Part shown: positions 1-9,240 of the stretch, one piece after another | Layout: each line of letters starts with the position of its first letter | Position numbering within the stretch: position 1 is the stretch's first letter | From: Bacteroidota bacterium | GTDB taxonomy: Bacteria > Bacteroidota > Bacteroidia > Chitinophagales > Chitinophagaceae | DNA: 64,000 nt | NCBI GenBank assembly: GCA_947452555.1 | Contig: CANGDH010000001.1 | Coordinates: 124,001-188,000 of the forward strand | Reading direction: 5' to 3' | Notes under the pieces: model-generated | What the model was told of the DNA's origin: nothing | The model's input: the letters and a program-made list of their open reading frames with translations, nothing else | Database searches by the model: none | Translations under genes and position numbers: made by a program

Positions 1-357
1 GCATTGAGTCCGTTAGTGGCTTTCCCTGCACATATGGCACCAATGGCTTTATTGTTTTATCAAGGAAGTCAATTCCCTGCAAAATATAAGGAAGGAGCAT
101 TTATCGCATTTCATGGCTCATGGAATAGAGCACCATTGCCTCAGGAAGGATATTTCGTAGCATTTATTCCTTTTAAAAATGGCAAACCAGCAGGTGATTG
201 GGAAATTTTTGCAAATGGTTTTGCTGGTTCTGATATCGTTGCTAATCCAAGACAAGCAAGAGCAAGACCTTGTGGTTTGGCAGAAGGTCCAGATGGATCT
301 TTGTACGTGAGTGATGACAATCACGGTAATGTTTTCAAAATCAGTTTTAATAAGTAA
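1..357 (+). CDS. C-terminal fragment of sorbosone/glucose dehydrogenase-like (PQQ-type beta-propeller) protein, 5' truncated by window edge
   Basis: Frame is open to base 1; motifs FIAFHGSWNRAP and GLAEGPDGSLYVSDDNHGNVFKI are typical of the sorbosone dehydrogenase family. Confidence 0.8.
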   Translation, partial: ALSPLVAFPAHMAPMALLFYQGSQFPAKYKEGAFIAFHGSWNRAPLPQEGYFVAFIPFKNGKPAGDWEIFANGFAGSDIVANPRQARARPCGLAEGPDGSLYVSDDNHGNVFKISFNK

Positions 358-367
358 GTTTTAAATA

Positions 368-763
368 ATGAAGATAGTATCAGTTGTAATAGGATGTTTT
401 TTATTAATGATTTCGCTGCAAGGCAATAGTCAAAATAAAGTGAACGGGAAAAAAATATACGAAACAAGGTGCTTGGTATGTCATCAAGCCGATGGTGGTG
501 GCGTTCCTAATATGAACGCGCCATTGGACGGTTCTTCTAATTTAGTGGGGAATGATATCGCTCGATTAGTAAAAATTATTCGTTATGGATATAATGAACG
601 AATTGCACTTGATGGATATTATTATACCAATGCTATGACAGCTAATCCAGATTTTAAAGATGCTGATATTGCAGATGTATTAAGTTATGTAAGAAATAGC
701 TGGAGTAATAAAGCTGCTAATATTACAGTATTGCAGGTTCAACAAGCAAAAAGAAAAAAATAA
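368..763 (+). CDS. Secreted class I c-type cytochrome
   Basis: Signal peptide plus CLVCH (CxxCH) haem site and ADVLSYVRNSW C-terminal helix. Confidence 0.85.
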   Translation: MKIVSVVIGCFLLMISLQGNSQNKVNGKKIYETRCLVCHQADGGGVPNMNAPLDGSSNLVGNDIARLVKIIRYGYNERIALDGYYYTNAMTANPDFKDADIADVLSYVRNSWSNKAANITVLQVQQAKRKK

Positions 764-780
764 CCCTAATACCTAATTTT

Positions 781-1911
781 ATGAGACCTATTTTATTTAT
801 TGATAGAGACGGTGTTATTTTGGAAGAGCCCAAATCTGATTTTCAAGTAGACAGCATTGAAAAAACTAGTTTTGTGCCTGGAGCTATCACTTATCTAAGT
901 AAGATTGCGGCTGAATTTGGTTTTCATAAAGTAATGGTAACGAATCAAGACGGACTAGGGACCGCAAGTTATCCTTTAGAGCAATTTGAACCTTATCAGC
1001 AACTGATGCTTCGAGTATTGGCTGGTGAGGGTTTTGTATTTGATGAAATATTCGTTGACAACACATTTGCAATGGATAATCAACCAACACGAAAGCCAGG
1101 AACTGCTATGTTGAAACATGTATTGAATAATGTTCATTATGATATACACGATTCATTCGTTATTGGAGACCGTTGGAGCGATATTGAATTAGCTAAAAAT
1201 ATTGGATGTAAGGCCATTTATTTAAAAACAGACAACCATAGTTTAACAGCAGAACAGGAACTTGTATTAAGACCTGTAATTGCTTTTGAAGCAAATAGTT
1301 GGGAAGCAATATATACTTTCTTGAAATTAGGCTTGAGAAAAGTATCCCATGTTCGAAATACGAAGGAAACTAAGATCAGTATCGAACTTAATTTAGATGG
1401 AAAAGGAGAAGCGAAAATCGAAACTGGTTTGGGCTTTTTTGATCATATGTTGGAGCAAATAGCAAGACATGGTGCCTTAGACTTAACCATTAAATGTGAC
1501 GGCGACTTGCATATTGACGAGCACCATACCATTGAAGACGTTGGGATTGCTTTAGGAGAAGCTTTTGCTTTAGGACTAATGGATAAAAGGGGTATGGAAC
1601 GATATGGGTACGCATTGCCCATGGACGAAGCAGAGGCCAAAGTGTTAATTGACTTTGGAGGTAGAAATTGGATTGTATGGGATGCCGAATTTAATAGGGA
1701 AAAAGTAGGCGAAATGCCTACTGAGATGTTTTTTCACTTTTTCAAGTCCTTTAGTGATGCCGCTAAAGCCAATTTAAACATAAGCTGTAAAGGGGAGAAT
1801 GAACATCATAAGATAGAAGCTATTTTTAAGGCTTTTGCTAAATCCATAAAAATGGCGGTTAAAAGAAACCCTAATAGTGACGCATTACCTAGCACTAAGG
1901 GCGTTTTATAG
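781..1911 (+). CDS. hisB: Bifunctional histidinol-phosphatase / imidazoleglycerol-phosphate dehydratase
   Basis: N-terminal HAD domain (FIDRDGVI) fused to IGPD (GLGFFDHMLEQIARHG, DEHHTIEDVGIALGEA). Confidence 0.97.
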   Translation: MRPILFIDRDGVILEEPKSDFQVDSIEKTSFVPGAITYLSKIAAEFGFHKVMVTNQDGLGTASYPLEQFEPYQQLMLRVLAGEGFVFDEIFVDNTFAMDNQPTRKPGTAMLKHVLNNVHYDIHDSFVIGDRWSDIELAKNIGCKAIYLKTDNHSLTAEQELVLRPVIAFEANSWEAIYTFLKLGLRKVSHVRNTKETKISIELNLDGKGEAKIETGLGFFDHMLEQIARHGALDLTIKCDGDLHIDEHHTIEDVGIALGEAFALGLMDKRGMERYGYALPMDEAEAKVLIDFGGRNWIVWDAEFNREKVGEMPTEMFFHFFKSFSDAAKANLNISCKGENEHHKIEAIFKAFAKSIKMAVKRNPNSDALPSTKGVL

Positions 1912-1944
1912 TCTAGTAATTGAAATCTCCTATTCTTAGGTTTT

Positions 1945-1976
1945 TTTGGTTAAAAATATTGAATACCTTAATTTTG
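1945..1976 (+). promoter_or_regulatory. Predicted Bacteroidota sigma-A-type promoter for trp leader: TTTG (1945-1948), 20 nt, TAATTTTG (1969-1976)
   Basis: Matches the -33 TTTG / -7 TAnnTTTG consensus with 20-nt spacing, directly before the leader ORF. Confidence 0.65.
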
Positions 1977-1983
1977 TATTCGA

Positions 1984-2040
1984 ATGAAAACAATAAACAA
2001 TTTTTGGTGGTGGCATACAAACTCCGTTGGGGTATTGTAG
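1984..2040 (+). CDS. trpL: trp operon leader peptide MKTINNFWWWHTNSVGVL (18 aa)
   Basis: ATG-to-TAG ORF with three consecutive TGG codons (2005-2013), placed between a promoter and an intrinsic terminator before trpE; below the ORF track size cutoff. Confidence 0.88.
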   Translation: MKTINNFWWWHTNSVGVL

Positions 2041-2069
2041 TGACATAGCCATATTGTCAAGATATACAT

Positions 2070-2105
2070 AAACCCCGACATGCAATGTCGGGGTTTATTT
2101 TTTTT
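2070..2105 (+). terminator. trp attenuator terminator
   Basis: Perfect 12-bp stem aaaccccgacat (2070-2081) / atgtcggggttt (2085-2096), loop gca, then T8 (2098-2105). Confidence 0.92.
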
Positions 2106-2129
2106 ACGAACTATAGAAACATAAGCAGG

Positions 2130-3542
2130 ATGCAAAAAATAAGAATTACAACGTCGGTTACTAAAATGTTAGCTGACACTTTTACACCGGTAGGAATTTA
2201 TTTAAGACTAAGAGACCAGTTTAGAGATACGATATTATTAGAGAGTACCGACTCTCATGCATCTGAAAATAGTTATTCATTTATAGGAGTAAACGCCATT
2301 GGCGGTATAGAGATTTCTTCTTTAAATGAAATTGAATTTAAATATCCTAATCAAGTTCCTCAAAAAGAAATTATTCAAAACGTACATGCTGCACCAGATA
2401 GAATATGGGCTTATATGCAACAGTATGAAATGAAGGGACAGGAGGTAAAAGAAGCTGCATTTGCGCAAGGGCTTTATGGATACACTGCTTATGATGCGAT
2501 TCCTTTTTTTGATACTATTCAATTTAAAGAAGGGGCACCTATTGTTCCATTAATGCGCTATAGATTATATCAGTATGTAATTGCGTTCAACCATTTTAAA
2601 GACGAGATTTTTATTTGTGAGAATAATGTGGAAGGAATTAATTCAGAAAACGAAGCATTAATTTCTTTAATTAAAAGTAAGGACGTTCCTCAATATCCTT
2701 TTACTATCAAAGGAACTGAAAGTTCTAATTTGACAGATGACGAATATCGAGAGGCGGTAAAAAAAGGAATACAGCATTGTATGAGAGGGGATGTATTCCA
2801 AATAGTTTTAAGTAGACGTTTTCAACAATCATTTCAAGGGGATGAGTTCAATGTATACCGTACTTTAAGAAATATTAATCCCTCCCCTTATTTATTTTAC
2901 TTTGATTACGGCGATTATAAATTAATGGGTTCCTCTCCTGAAGCACAAATTATTATCAATAATGGGAAAGCCATAGTGCATCCGATTGCAGGCACATTTA
3001 AGAGAACTGGAGATGCAGCTACAGATGCAGCTATGACACAAAAGTTATTAGATGACCCAAAGGAAAATGCAGAGCATGTAATGTTGGTGGACTTGGCTAG
3101 AAATGACTTGAGTAGAGTTTGTACAGAAGTGCGCGTAAAGCAATATCGTCAGGTACATTATTATAGTCATGTAATTCATTTAGTAAGTGAAGTGGAAGGT
3201 AAGGTAGCTGCTGGGGCTAATCCATTTCATTTAATTGCTAAAACATTTCCGGCAGGTACTTTGAGTGGTGCGCCTAAGTTTAAAGCAATGCAAATTATAG
3301 ATGCAATTGAACCCACTAAGCGTTCTTATTATGGAGGTTGTATTGGTTTCGTTGGATTCAATGGAACTTGTAATCAAGCAATAATGATTAGAACATTTTT
3401 AAGTAGAGAAAATACATTGACCTATCAGGCTGGCGCAGGAGTAGTGGCAGCAAGTGTGCCTGAAAATGAATTACAAGAAGTTAATAATAAATTGAACGCA
3501 TTAAAAGCTGCAATCGTATTGGCGGAAAGTATACATAATTAA
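2130..3542 (+). CDS. trpE: Anthranilate synthase component I
   Basis: Chorismate-binding enzyme motifs (GDVFQIVLSRRF, PIAGTFKRTG, AGTLSGAPKFKAMQIID). Start placed at ATG 2130 after AGCAGG; the track start at 2085 lies inside the terminator. Confidence 0.96.
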   Translation: MQKIRITTSVTKMLADTFTPVGIYLRLRDQFRDTILLESTDSHASENSYSFIGVNAIGGIEISSLNEIEFKYPNQVPQKEIIQNVHAAPDRIWAYMQQYEMKGQEVKEAAFAQGLYGYTAYDAIPFFDTIQFKEGAPIVPLMRYRLYQYVIAFNHFKDEIFICENNVEGINSENEALISLIKSKDVPQYPFTIKGTESSNLTDDEYREAVKKGIQHCMRGDVFQIVLSRRFQQSFQGDEFNVYRTLRNINPSPYLFYFDYGDYKLMGSSPEAQIIINNGKAIVHPIAGTFKRTGDAATDAAMTQKLLDDPKENAEHVMLVDLARNDLSRVCTEVRVKQYRQVHYYSHVIHLVSEVEGKVAAGANPFHLIAKTFPAGTLSGAPKFKAMQIIDAIEPTKRSYYGGCIGFVGFNGTCNQAIMIRTFLSRENTLTYQAGAGVVAASVPENELQEVNNKLNALKAAIVLAESIHN

Positions 3543-3623
3543 AGGTTGTAAATGTATCAACAACTATAAAATATAAGTTGGTGACGCAATAAAATAGTTA
3601 GGATAAAAATAAAAATAAGCAGG

Positions 3624-4190
3624 ATGAAAATATTAGTTTTTGACAATTACGATTCTTTTACATATAATTTGGTACAAATGATTCGTGAAATCACCAAAGG
3701 GAATGTGGATGTATTTCGTAATGACGAAATCCCATTAGAAAATGTAAAAGGGTATGATAAAATTTTATTATCGCCAGGTCCAGGCATACCGTCTGAATCA
3801 GGATTGTTACTACCCTTAATAAAAGAATTCGCTGCTACTAAATCCATTTTTGGAGTTTGCCTTGGACAACAAGCCATTGCAGAAACTTTTGGAGGAAGTT
3901 TAAGTAATTTAAGTAAAGTATATCATGGCATTGCAACGCCAGTGCATTTAACAGCACCTTCTACTTTATTTGAGGGCATGCCAAATACTTTTAGTGTAGG
4001 CAGGTATCATAGCTGGGTCGTGAATGAAAAAGATTTGCCATCAGAACTGACTATTACATCAAAAGACGATGATGGATACATTATGTCATTGGAGCATAAA
4101 ACTTATGATGTTAAAGGAGTTCAATATCATCCAGAAAGTGTGTTAACTCCAGAGGGTGCCAAAATTATAAGTAACTGGTTAAAAAAATAA
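3624..4190 (+). CDS. trpG: Anthranilate synthase component II (glutamine amidotransferase)
   Basis: GATase class I motifs SPGPGIP, GVCLGQQAIAE, GVQYHPES. Confidence 0.96.
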   Translation: MKILVFDNYDSFTYNLVQMIREITKGNVDVFRNDEIPLENVKGYDKILLSPGPGIPSESGLLLPLIKEFAATKSIFGVCLGQQAIAETFGGSLSNLSKVYHGIATPVHLTAPSTLFEGMPNTFSVGRYHSWVVNEKDLPSELTITSKDDDGYIMSLEHKTYDVKGVQYHPESVLTPEGAKIISNWLKK

Positions 4191-4194
4191 CAGC

Positions 4195-5187
4195 ATGAAA
4201 AAATTATTACAATATTTATTCGAACATAAAACCTTGACTAGTGAACAGGCCAAAGAAGTATTAGTTCAAATATCGCAAGGGGCTTATAATGAACATGAAG
4301 TCACTTCCTTTGTCACCGTGTTTTTAATGCGTAGTATAACAATTGAAGAACTAATGGGTTTTAGAGATGCATTACTTTCCTTGGCAGTGAAAGTGAATTT
4401 GGGTGTAGACAATGCCATTGATATAGTTGGTACAGGCGGAGATGGTAAAGACACATTCAATATATCAACTTTAGCTTGTTTTATTGTTGCGGGAGCAGGG
4501 CAGCCAGTTATTAAGCATGGTAATTATGGAGCATCTAGTGTTAGTGGTTCTTCGAATGTAATGGAACAACTAGGGTATACTTTTAAAAATGAAGAAGTTT
4601 TATTAGCTAGAGAAGTGAAAGAAGCGGGAATCTGTTTTTTACATGCGCCCTTATTTCATCCAGCATTAAAGTCAGTTGGTGCAATGAGAAGAAATATTGG
4701 GGTAAGGACGTTTTTTAATATGCTTGGGCCCATTGTAAATCCAGCACAACCTAAGTATCAATTGATTGGAGTGTATAATTTAGAAATGGCAAGAATTTAC
4801 AATTATGTATTACAATCCTTGAATAAGGAATTTACTTTAATTCACAGTATTGACGGATATGATGAAATCTCCTTGACCACCGACACAAAAGTGGTCACTA
4901 ATAATGGCGAATTCATAATGACGCCTTTACAGTTAGGAAAGCGTATACTAATGCAATCGGAATTGCATGGGGGTGATACCGTTGAAGCAGCAGCTACAAT
5001 TTTTAAAAATATAATTGAAGGAAAGGGAACAGACGCTCAAAATGAAGTGGTATTAGCAAATGCTGCAATGGCATTGCAAGTGACTGGTGCTTATAATAAT
5101 TATGAAGCCGCTTTAGAAGTTGCTACAAAAAGTTTAGTATCTGGTGCTGCAAATAATAGTTTGAAAAAATTAATCAGCCTACAATAA
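4195..5187 (+). CDS. trpD: Anthranilate phosphoribosyltransferase
   Basis: IVGTGGDGKDTFNIST, KHGNYGASSVSGSSNVMEQLG. Confidence 0.96.
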   Translation: MKKLLQYLFEHKTLTSEQAKEVLVQISQGAYNEHEVTSFVTVFLMRSITIEELMGFRDALLSLAVKVNLGVDNAIDIVGTGGDGKDTFNISTLACFIVAGAGQPVIKHGNYGASSVSGSSNVMEQLGYTFKNEEVLLAREVKEAGICFLHAPLFHPALKSVGAMRRNIGVRTFFNMLGPIVNPAQPKYQLIGVYNLEMARIYNYVLQSLNKEFTLIHSIDGYDEISLTTDTKVVTNNGEFIMTPLQLGKRILMQSELHGGDTVEAAATIFKNIIEGKGTDAQNEVVLANAAMALQVTGAYNNYEAALEVATKSLVSGAANNSLKKLISLQ

Positions 5188-5990
5188 TGAGTACAAATAT
5201 CTTAGCTAAAATAGTAGCGCATAAATTCGTAGAAGTAGCCGAAAGGAAAAAGCAAATTAGTATTGAGCAATTGGAGGCAATGCCTTTGTTTTCTCAAAAA
5301 GCCCATTCCTTAAAAGCCAATTTATTAGATAGCACTAAAACGGGTATTATTGCAGAATTTAAAAGGCAATCTCCTTCCAAAGGTGTTATTAACTCCACTG
5401 CAACAGTGGAGGAAGTAGCTAAAGCTTATAGTGATTATGGTGCTGCGGGAATTTCTGTTTTGACAGACAATCAATTTTTCGGAGGAAGTTTGGCAGATTT
5501 ATCAATTGCTATTCATAATCCAATTCCAGTGCTTAGAAAAGAGTTCATAATTGATGAGTTTCAGATAATAGAAGCTAAGGCATATGGGGCGTCTGTGATT
5601 TTATTAATCGCATCTTGCTTGACCCCAACCGAAATTGAATTACTAGCAGGCACTGCAAAGGAATTAGGGATGGAAGTGTTGTTAGAATTACACGATGAAT
5701 CTGAATTAGTATATATCTGTGACGAAGTCGATTTCGTAGGAATTAATAATAGAAGTTTAAAGTCATTTGAAGTAAATATTGAACATTCCTTAAAGTTGAG
5801 AAATCAATTACCAAAGGATAAATTAAGTATTGCCGAAAGTGGAATATATGATATTGAAACATTTAGATTGTTAAAGAAAGAAGGTTTTGATGGATTTTTA
5901 ATGGGAGAGTATTTTATGAAACAAGACAACCCCGCAAAAGCATTTGAAGAATTTGCATCACAAATTAAAATGGACGGACATGCAATTTAA
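5187..5990 (+). CDS. trpC: Indole-3-glycerol phosphate synthase
   Basis: IAEFKRQSPSKG, AESGIYDIE, operon context. Confidence 0.96.
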   Translation: MSTNILAKIVAHKFVEVAERKKQISIEQLEAMPLFSQKAHSLKANLLDSTKTGIIAEFKRQSPSKGVINSTATVEEVAKAYSDYGAAGISVLTDNQFFGGSLADLSIAIHNPIPVLRKEFIIDEFQIIEAKAYGASVILLIASCLTPTEIELLAGTAKELGMEVLLELHDESELVYICDEVDFVGINNRSLKSFEVNIEHSLKLRNQLPKDKLSIAESGIYDIETFRLLKKEGFDGFLMGEYFMKQDNPAKAFEEFASQIKMDGHAI

Positions 5991-6606
5991 GGTTTGTGGC
6001 ATATCGAATATGGAACAGGCGCTGGCTTTGGAAGCTATGGGAGTCAATTATATTGGATTTATATTTTATCCAGCGTCAAAGCGGTATGTATTGGCTAATT
6101 TATCCTTAAATGATTTAGCTTATTTTAAACCTGTGAATGCAAAAAAGGTGGGTGTGTTTGTAAATGAACCATTGGAACAATTATTAAGCATTGCTGAAGC
6201 AGCAGGGTTAGACATGGTGCAGTTGCATGGCGATGAAGATGCAGCCTATTGTGCTTTGGTACAAAAACAAGTAACGGTGGTTAAGGTATTTAGGATTGGT
6301 GGAGCTTTGCCCGTATTTGAAGATTTTGAAAAAGTAGCTGATTATTTCTTATTTGATACGGACAGCAAAATGTATGGAGGTACGGGCCAACATTTTAATT
6401 GGGAATTAATTAAAGGCACTAATATCAAAAAGCCCTATTTTTTAAGTGGCGGTATAGGGCCAAATGATATACAAGGTGTACAAATTATGGAACAAACCAA
6501 AGCAGGTAAAACATTAGTTGCTTTGGATTTAAATAGTCAATTCGAGTTAGAACCTGGAATAAAAAATTTAGAAAAAATAAAAACGTTTATCAATGCATTT
6601 ATTTAA
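5980..6606 (+). CDS. trpF: Phosphoribosylanthranilate isomerase
   Basis: MQFKVCGISNMEQA, VQLHGDED, LSGGIGPNDI; likely ATG 5980 (track start 5944). Confidence 0.93.
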   Translation: MQFKVCGISNMEQALALEAMGVNYIGFIFYPASKRYVLANLSLNDLAYFKPVNAKKVGVFVNEPLEQLLSIAEAAGLDMVQLHGDEDAAYCALVQKQVTVVKVFRIGGALPVFEDFEKVADYFLFDTDSKMYGGTGQHFNWELIKGTNIKKPYFLSGGIGPNDIQGVQIMEQTKAGKTLVALDLNSQFELEPGIKNLEKIKTFINAFI

Positions 6607-7804
6607 CGAGTTAACGAATTATCAAGCACCAAGTAAGGAAGGTTATTATGGTGAATTTGGAGGAGCCTATATTCCCGAAATGTTATACGGTAATGTAGAG
6701 ACTTTAAAAACACAGTATTTACAAATCATGGAAGATCCTGCTTTTAAAGAAGAAGTAGCAGCTTTGTTAAAAGACTATGTAGGAAGACCCACTCCATTAT
6801 TTTATGCAGAAAGATTGAGCAAAGAAATAGGTACAAATATTTATTTAAAAAGAGAAGACCTTTGTCATACAGGTGCACATAAAATTAATAATACTATTGG
6901 ACAAATTATTTTAGCTCAAAGATTAGGTAAGAAGAAGATTATCGCAGAAACAGGTGCAGGTCAACATGGAGTGGCTACAGCAACTGTATGTGCATTGAAG
7001 GGAATGGAATGTGTCGTTTATATGGGTGAAAAAGATATTGAGCGTCAAGCACCCAATGTTGCGAGAATGAAAATGTTAGGAGCTACTGTGGTGCCAGCAG
7101 CCAGTGGAAGCAAAACATTGAAGGATGCCACCAATGAAGCTATAAGAGCATGGATAAATGAACCAGACGAAACACATTATATCATTGGTAGTGTGGTAGG
7201 ACCACATCCTTATCCAGACATGGTGGCGCGTTTCCAAAGTGTGATAAGTGAGGAGACTAGAAAGCAATTAAAAGAAAAAACAGGATCTGAATTGCCAACG
7301 CATGTTATTGCTTGTGTGGGAGGAGGGTCTAATGCAGCGGGTGCATTTTATCATTTTTTAAATGAGCCCACTGTTGAATTAGTGGCAGTAGAAGCAGCAG
7401 GTCATGGAGTTAATTCAGGGATGAGTGCAGCGACTACACAATTGGGAACTACGGGTATTTTACATGGAAGTAAAAGTATTGTGATGCAAACCAAGGACGG
7501 TCAAGTTGTAGAGCCACATAGTATTTCTGCTGGCTTAGACTATCCAGGCATTGGACCACTACATGCATTCTTATATGAAAGCAAGCGAGGTACCTTTATG
7601 AGTGCCACCGACGAGGAAGCATTAGACTGGGCCTTTCATATCTCTGAAATTGAAGGGATTATACCTGCATTAGAAACTGCGCATGCTTTTTCTGTATTGC
7701 CGAAAATAAATTTTAAGCCAACAGACGTAGTAGTTGTATGTTTAAGTGGAAGAGGTGATAAGGATTTAGCTACTTACATGCAAGCAATGGACTTGAAAAA
7801 ATAG
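6593..7804 (+). CDS. trpB: Tryptophan synthase beta chain
   Basis: GRPTPLFYAERLS, KREDLCHTGAHKINN, ETGAGQHGVATATVCA. Confidence 0.97.
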   Translation: MHLFNELTNYQAPSKEGYYGEFGGAYIPEMLYGNVETLKTQYLQIMEDPAFKEEVAALLKDYVGRPTPLFYAERLSKEIGTNIYLKREDLCHTGAHKINNTIGQIILAQRLGKKKIIAETGAGQHGVATATVCALKGMECVVYMGEKDIERQAPNVARMKMLGATVVPAASGSKTLKDATNEAIRAWINEPDETHYIIGSVVGPHPYPDMVARFQSVISEETRKQLKEKTGSELPTHVIACVGGGSNAAGAFYHFLNEPTVELVAVEAAGHGVNSGMSAATTQLGTTGILHGSKSIVMQTKDGQVVEPHSISAGLDYPGIGPLHAFLYESKRGTFMSATDEEALDWAFHISEIEGIIPALETAHAFSVLPKINFKPTDVVVVCLSGRGDKDLATYMQAMDLKK

Positions 7805-7854
7805 TGTTCACCAAGGAGGACTTCGAAAAAAAGTCCTCTTGAAAAATAAAAAAT

Positions 7855-8625
7855 ATGTCAAGGTTATCAGAATTATTTAAACAACAATCTCAACGCGTTT
7901 TAAATGTGTATTGCACTGCAGGCTTCCCTCTTTTAAATAGTACATTAGAAGTTATGGAAAGTCTCCAACAAAATGGAGCAAATATTATTGAACTTGGAAT
8001 GCCTTATAGTGATCCGCTTGCAGACGGAGAAGTAATACAGTCAAGTGGTAATATTGCATTGGCAAATGGAATGACAATTGAAACCTTGTTTGAGCAACTA
8101 GCGCACATGCGTAAAACTATTCATATTCCAGTAGTTTTAATGGGCTATATGAATCCTATTTTACAATATGGTTTTGAGCAGTTTTGCAAAAAAGCAAAAG
8201 AGGTTGGAGTGGACGGTTTAATATTGCCTGACTTGCCTTTATATGAATTTGAACATTTATATGGAACGTCGATACAACAAAATGGACTTGACTTTGTCTT
8301 TTTAGTAACGCCAGAAACACCAGAAGAAAGATTAAGAAAATTAGATAGCTTAAGTACCGGTTTCTTATATGCGGTAAGTTCTTCTGCTACTACAGGGAAG
8401 GATAAAGACTTTTCTAAAGTGGCTATTTACTTGCAGAAATTACAAGCTATGCATTTGAAAAATCCGGTATTAGTTGGCTTTGGAATTAAAGACAAAGAAA
8501 CATTTGATGCAGTATCTGCTTATTCTAATGGAGCAATTATAGGGTCTGCCTATATTCAAGCATTGTCAAAAGGGGGGTCTATAGAATTAGTAACTTCTCA
8601 GTTTTTGAAAGGAGTATTAAATTAA
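7855..8625 (+). CDS. trpA: Tryptophan synthase alpha chain
   Basis: IIELGMPYSDPLADGEVIQ, GLILPDLP, VGFGIKDKET. Confidence 0.96.
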   Translation: MSRLSELFKQQSQRVLNVYCTAGFPLLNSTLEVMESLQQNGANIIELGMPYSDPLADGEVIQSSGNIALANGMTIETLFEQLAHMRKTIHIPVVLMGYMNPILQYGFEQFCKKAKEVGVDGLILPDLPLYEFEHLYGTSIQQNGLDFVFLVTPETPEERLRKLDSLSTGFLYAVSSSATTGKDKDFSKVAIYLQKLQAMHLKNPVLVGFGIKDKETFDAVSAYSNGAIIGSAYIQALSKGGSIELVTSQFLKGVLN

Positions 8626-8627
8626 TT

Positions 8628-9221
8628 ATGAGTACAGTTATTATACAATATAATGCAGGCAATATCCAATCCGTTTTATACGCATTGGAGAGATTAGGGG
8701 TGAATGCTACCGTGACGGATAATGTGGAAGCAATACTAGCTGCTGATAAAGTAATTTTCCCTGGAGTGGGGGAAGCTAGTACCGCTATGGCATATTTAAA
8801 AGAACGTAAATTAGATACAGTAATAAAAAATCTGCAACAACCTGTATTAGGTATTTGTTTAGGGATGCAATTAATGTGTGCCTATTCGGAAGAAAACAAT
8901 ACAAACTGTTTGGGTATTTTTGAAGAACAGGTGAAATTATTCATTCCAACAGATCAAACCATTAAAGTTCCACAAATAGGATGGAATACCATTTCAAATT
9001 TAAAGACTGACTTGTTCAAGGAAATTCCGGAAAATAGCTTTACTTATTTTGTACATGGTTATTATGCAGCCTTTGGGATTCATACAATTGCCACTACTAA
9101 TTATATACAGGATTATAGTAGTGCTTTGCATAAAAATAATTTTTATGGAGTACAGTTTCATCCAGAAAAATCGGCTAAGGTTGGAGAACAGATTATAAAA
9201 AATTTTCTTGAAATTTCTTAA
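8628..9221 (+). CDS. hisH: Imidazole glycerol phosphate synthase, glutamine amidotransferase subunit
   Basis: NAGNIQSV, GVGEASTAM, GICLGMQLM, GVQFHPEKS. Confidence 0.95.
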   Translation: MSTVIIQYNAGNIQSVLYALERLGVNATVTDNVEAILAADKVIFPGVGEASTAMAYLKERKLDTVIKNLQQPVLGICLGMQLMCAYSEENNTNCLGIFEEQVKLFIPTDQTIKVPQIGWNTISNLKTDLFKEIPENSFTYFVHGYYAAFGIHTIATTNYIQDYSSALHKNNFYGVQFHPEKSAKVGEQIIKNFLEIS

Positions 9222-9240
9222 TTAAATGAATGACCGAATT

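Noticed and set aside
2085-2129. trpE start at 2085 as given in the ORF track
   Set aside because: The ATG lies inside the terminator 3' arm/loop and would encode an atypical N-terminus; ATG 2130 with an upstream AGCAGG fits better.
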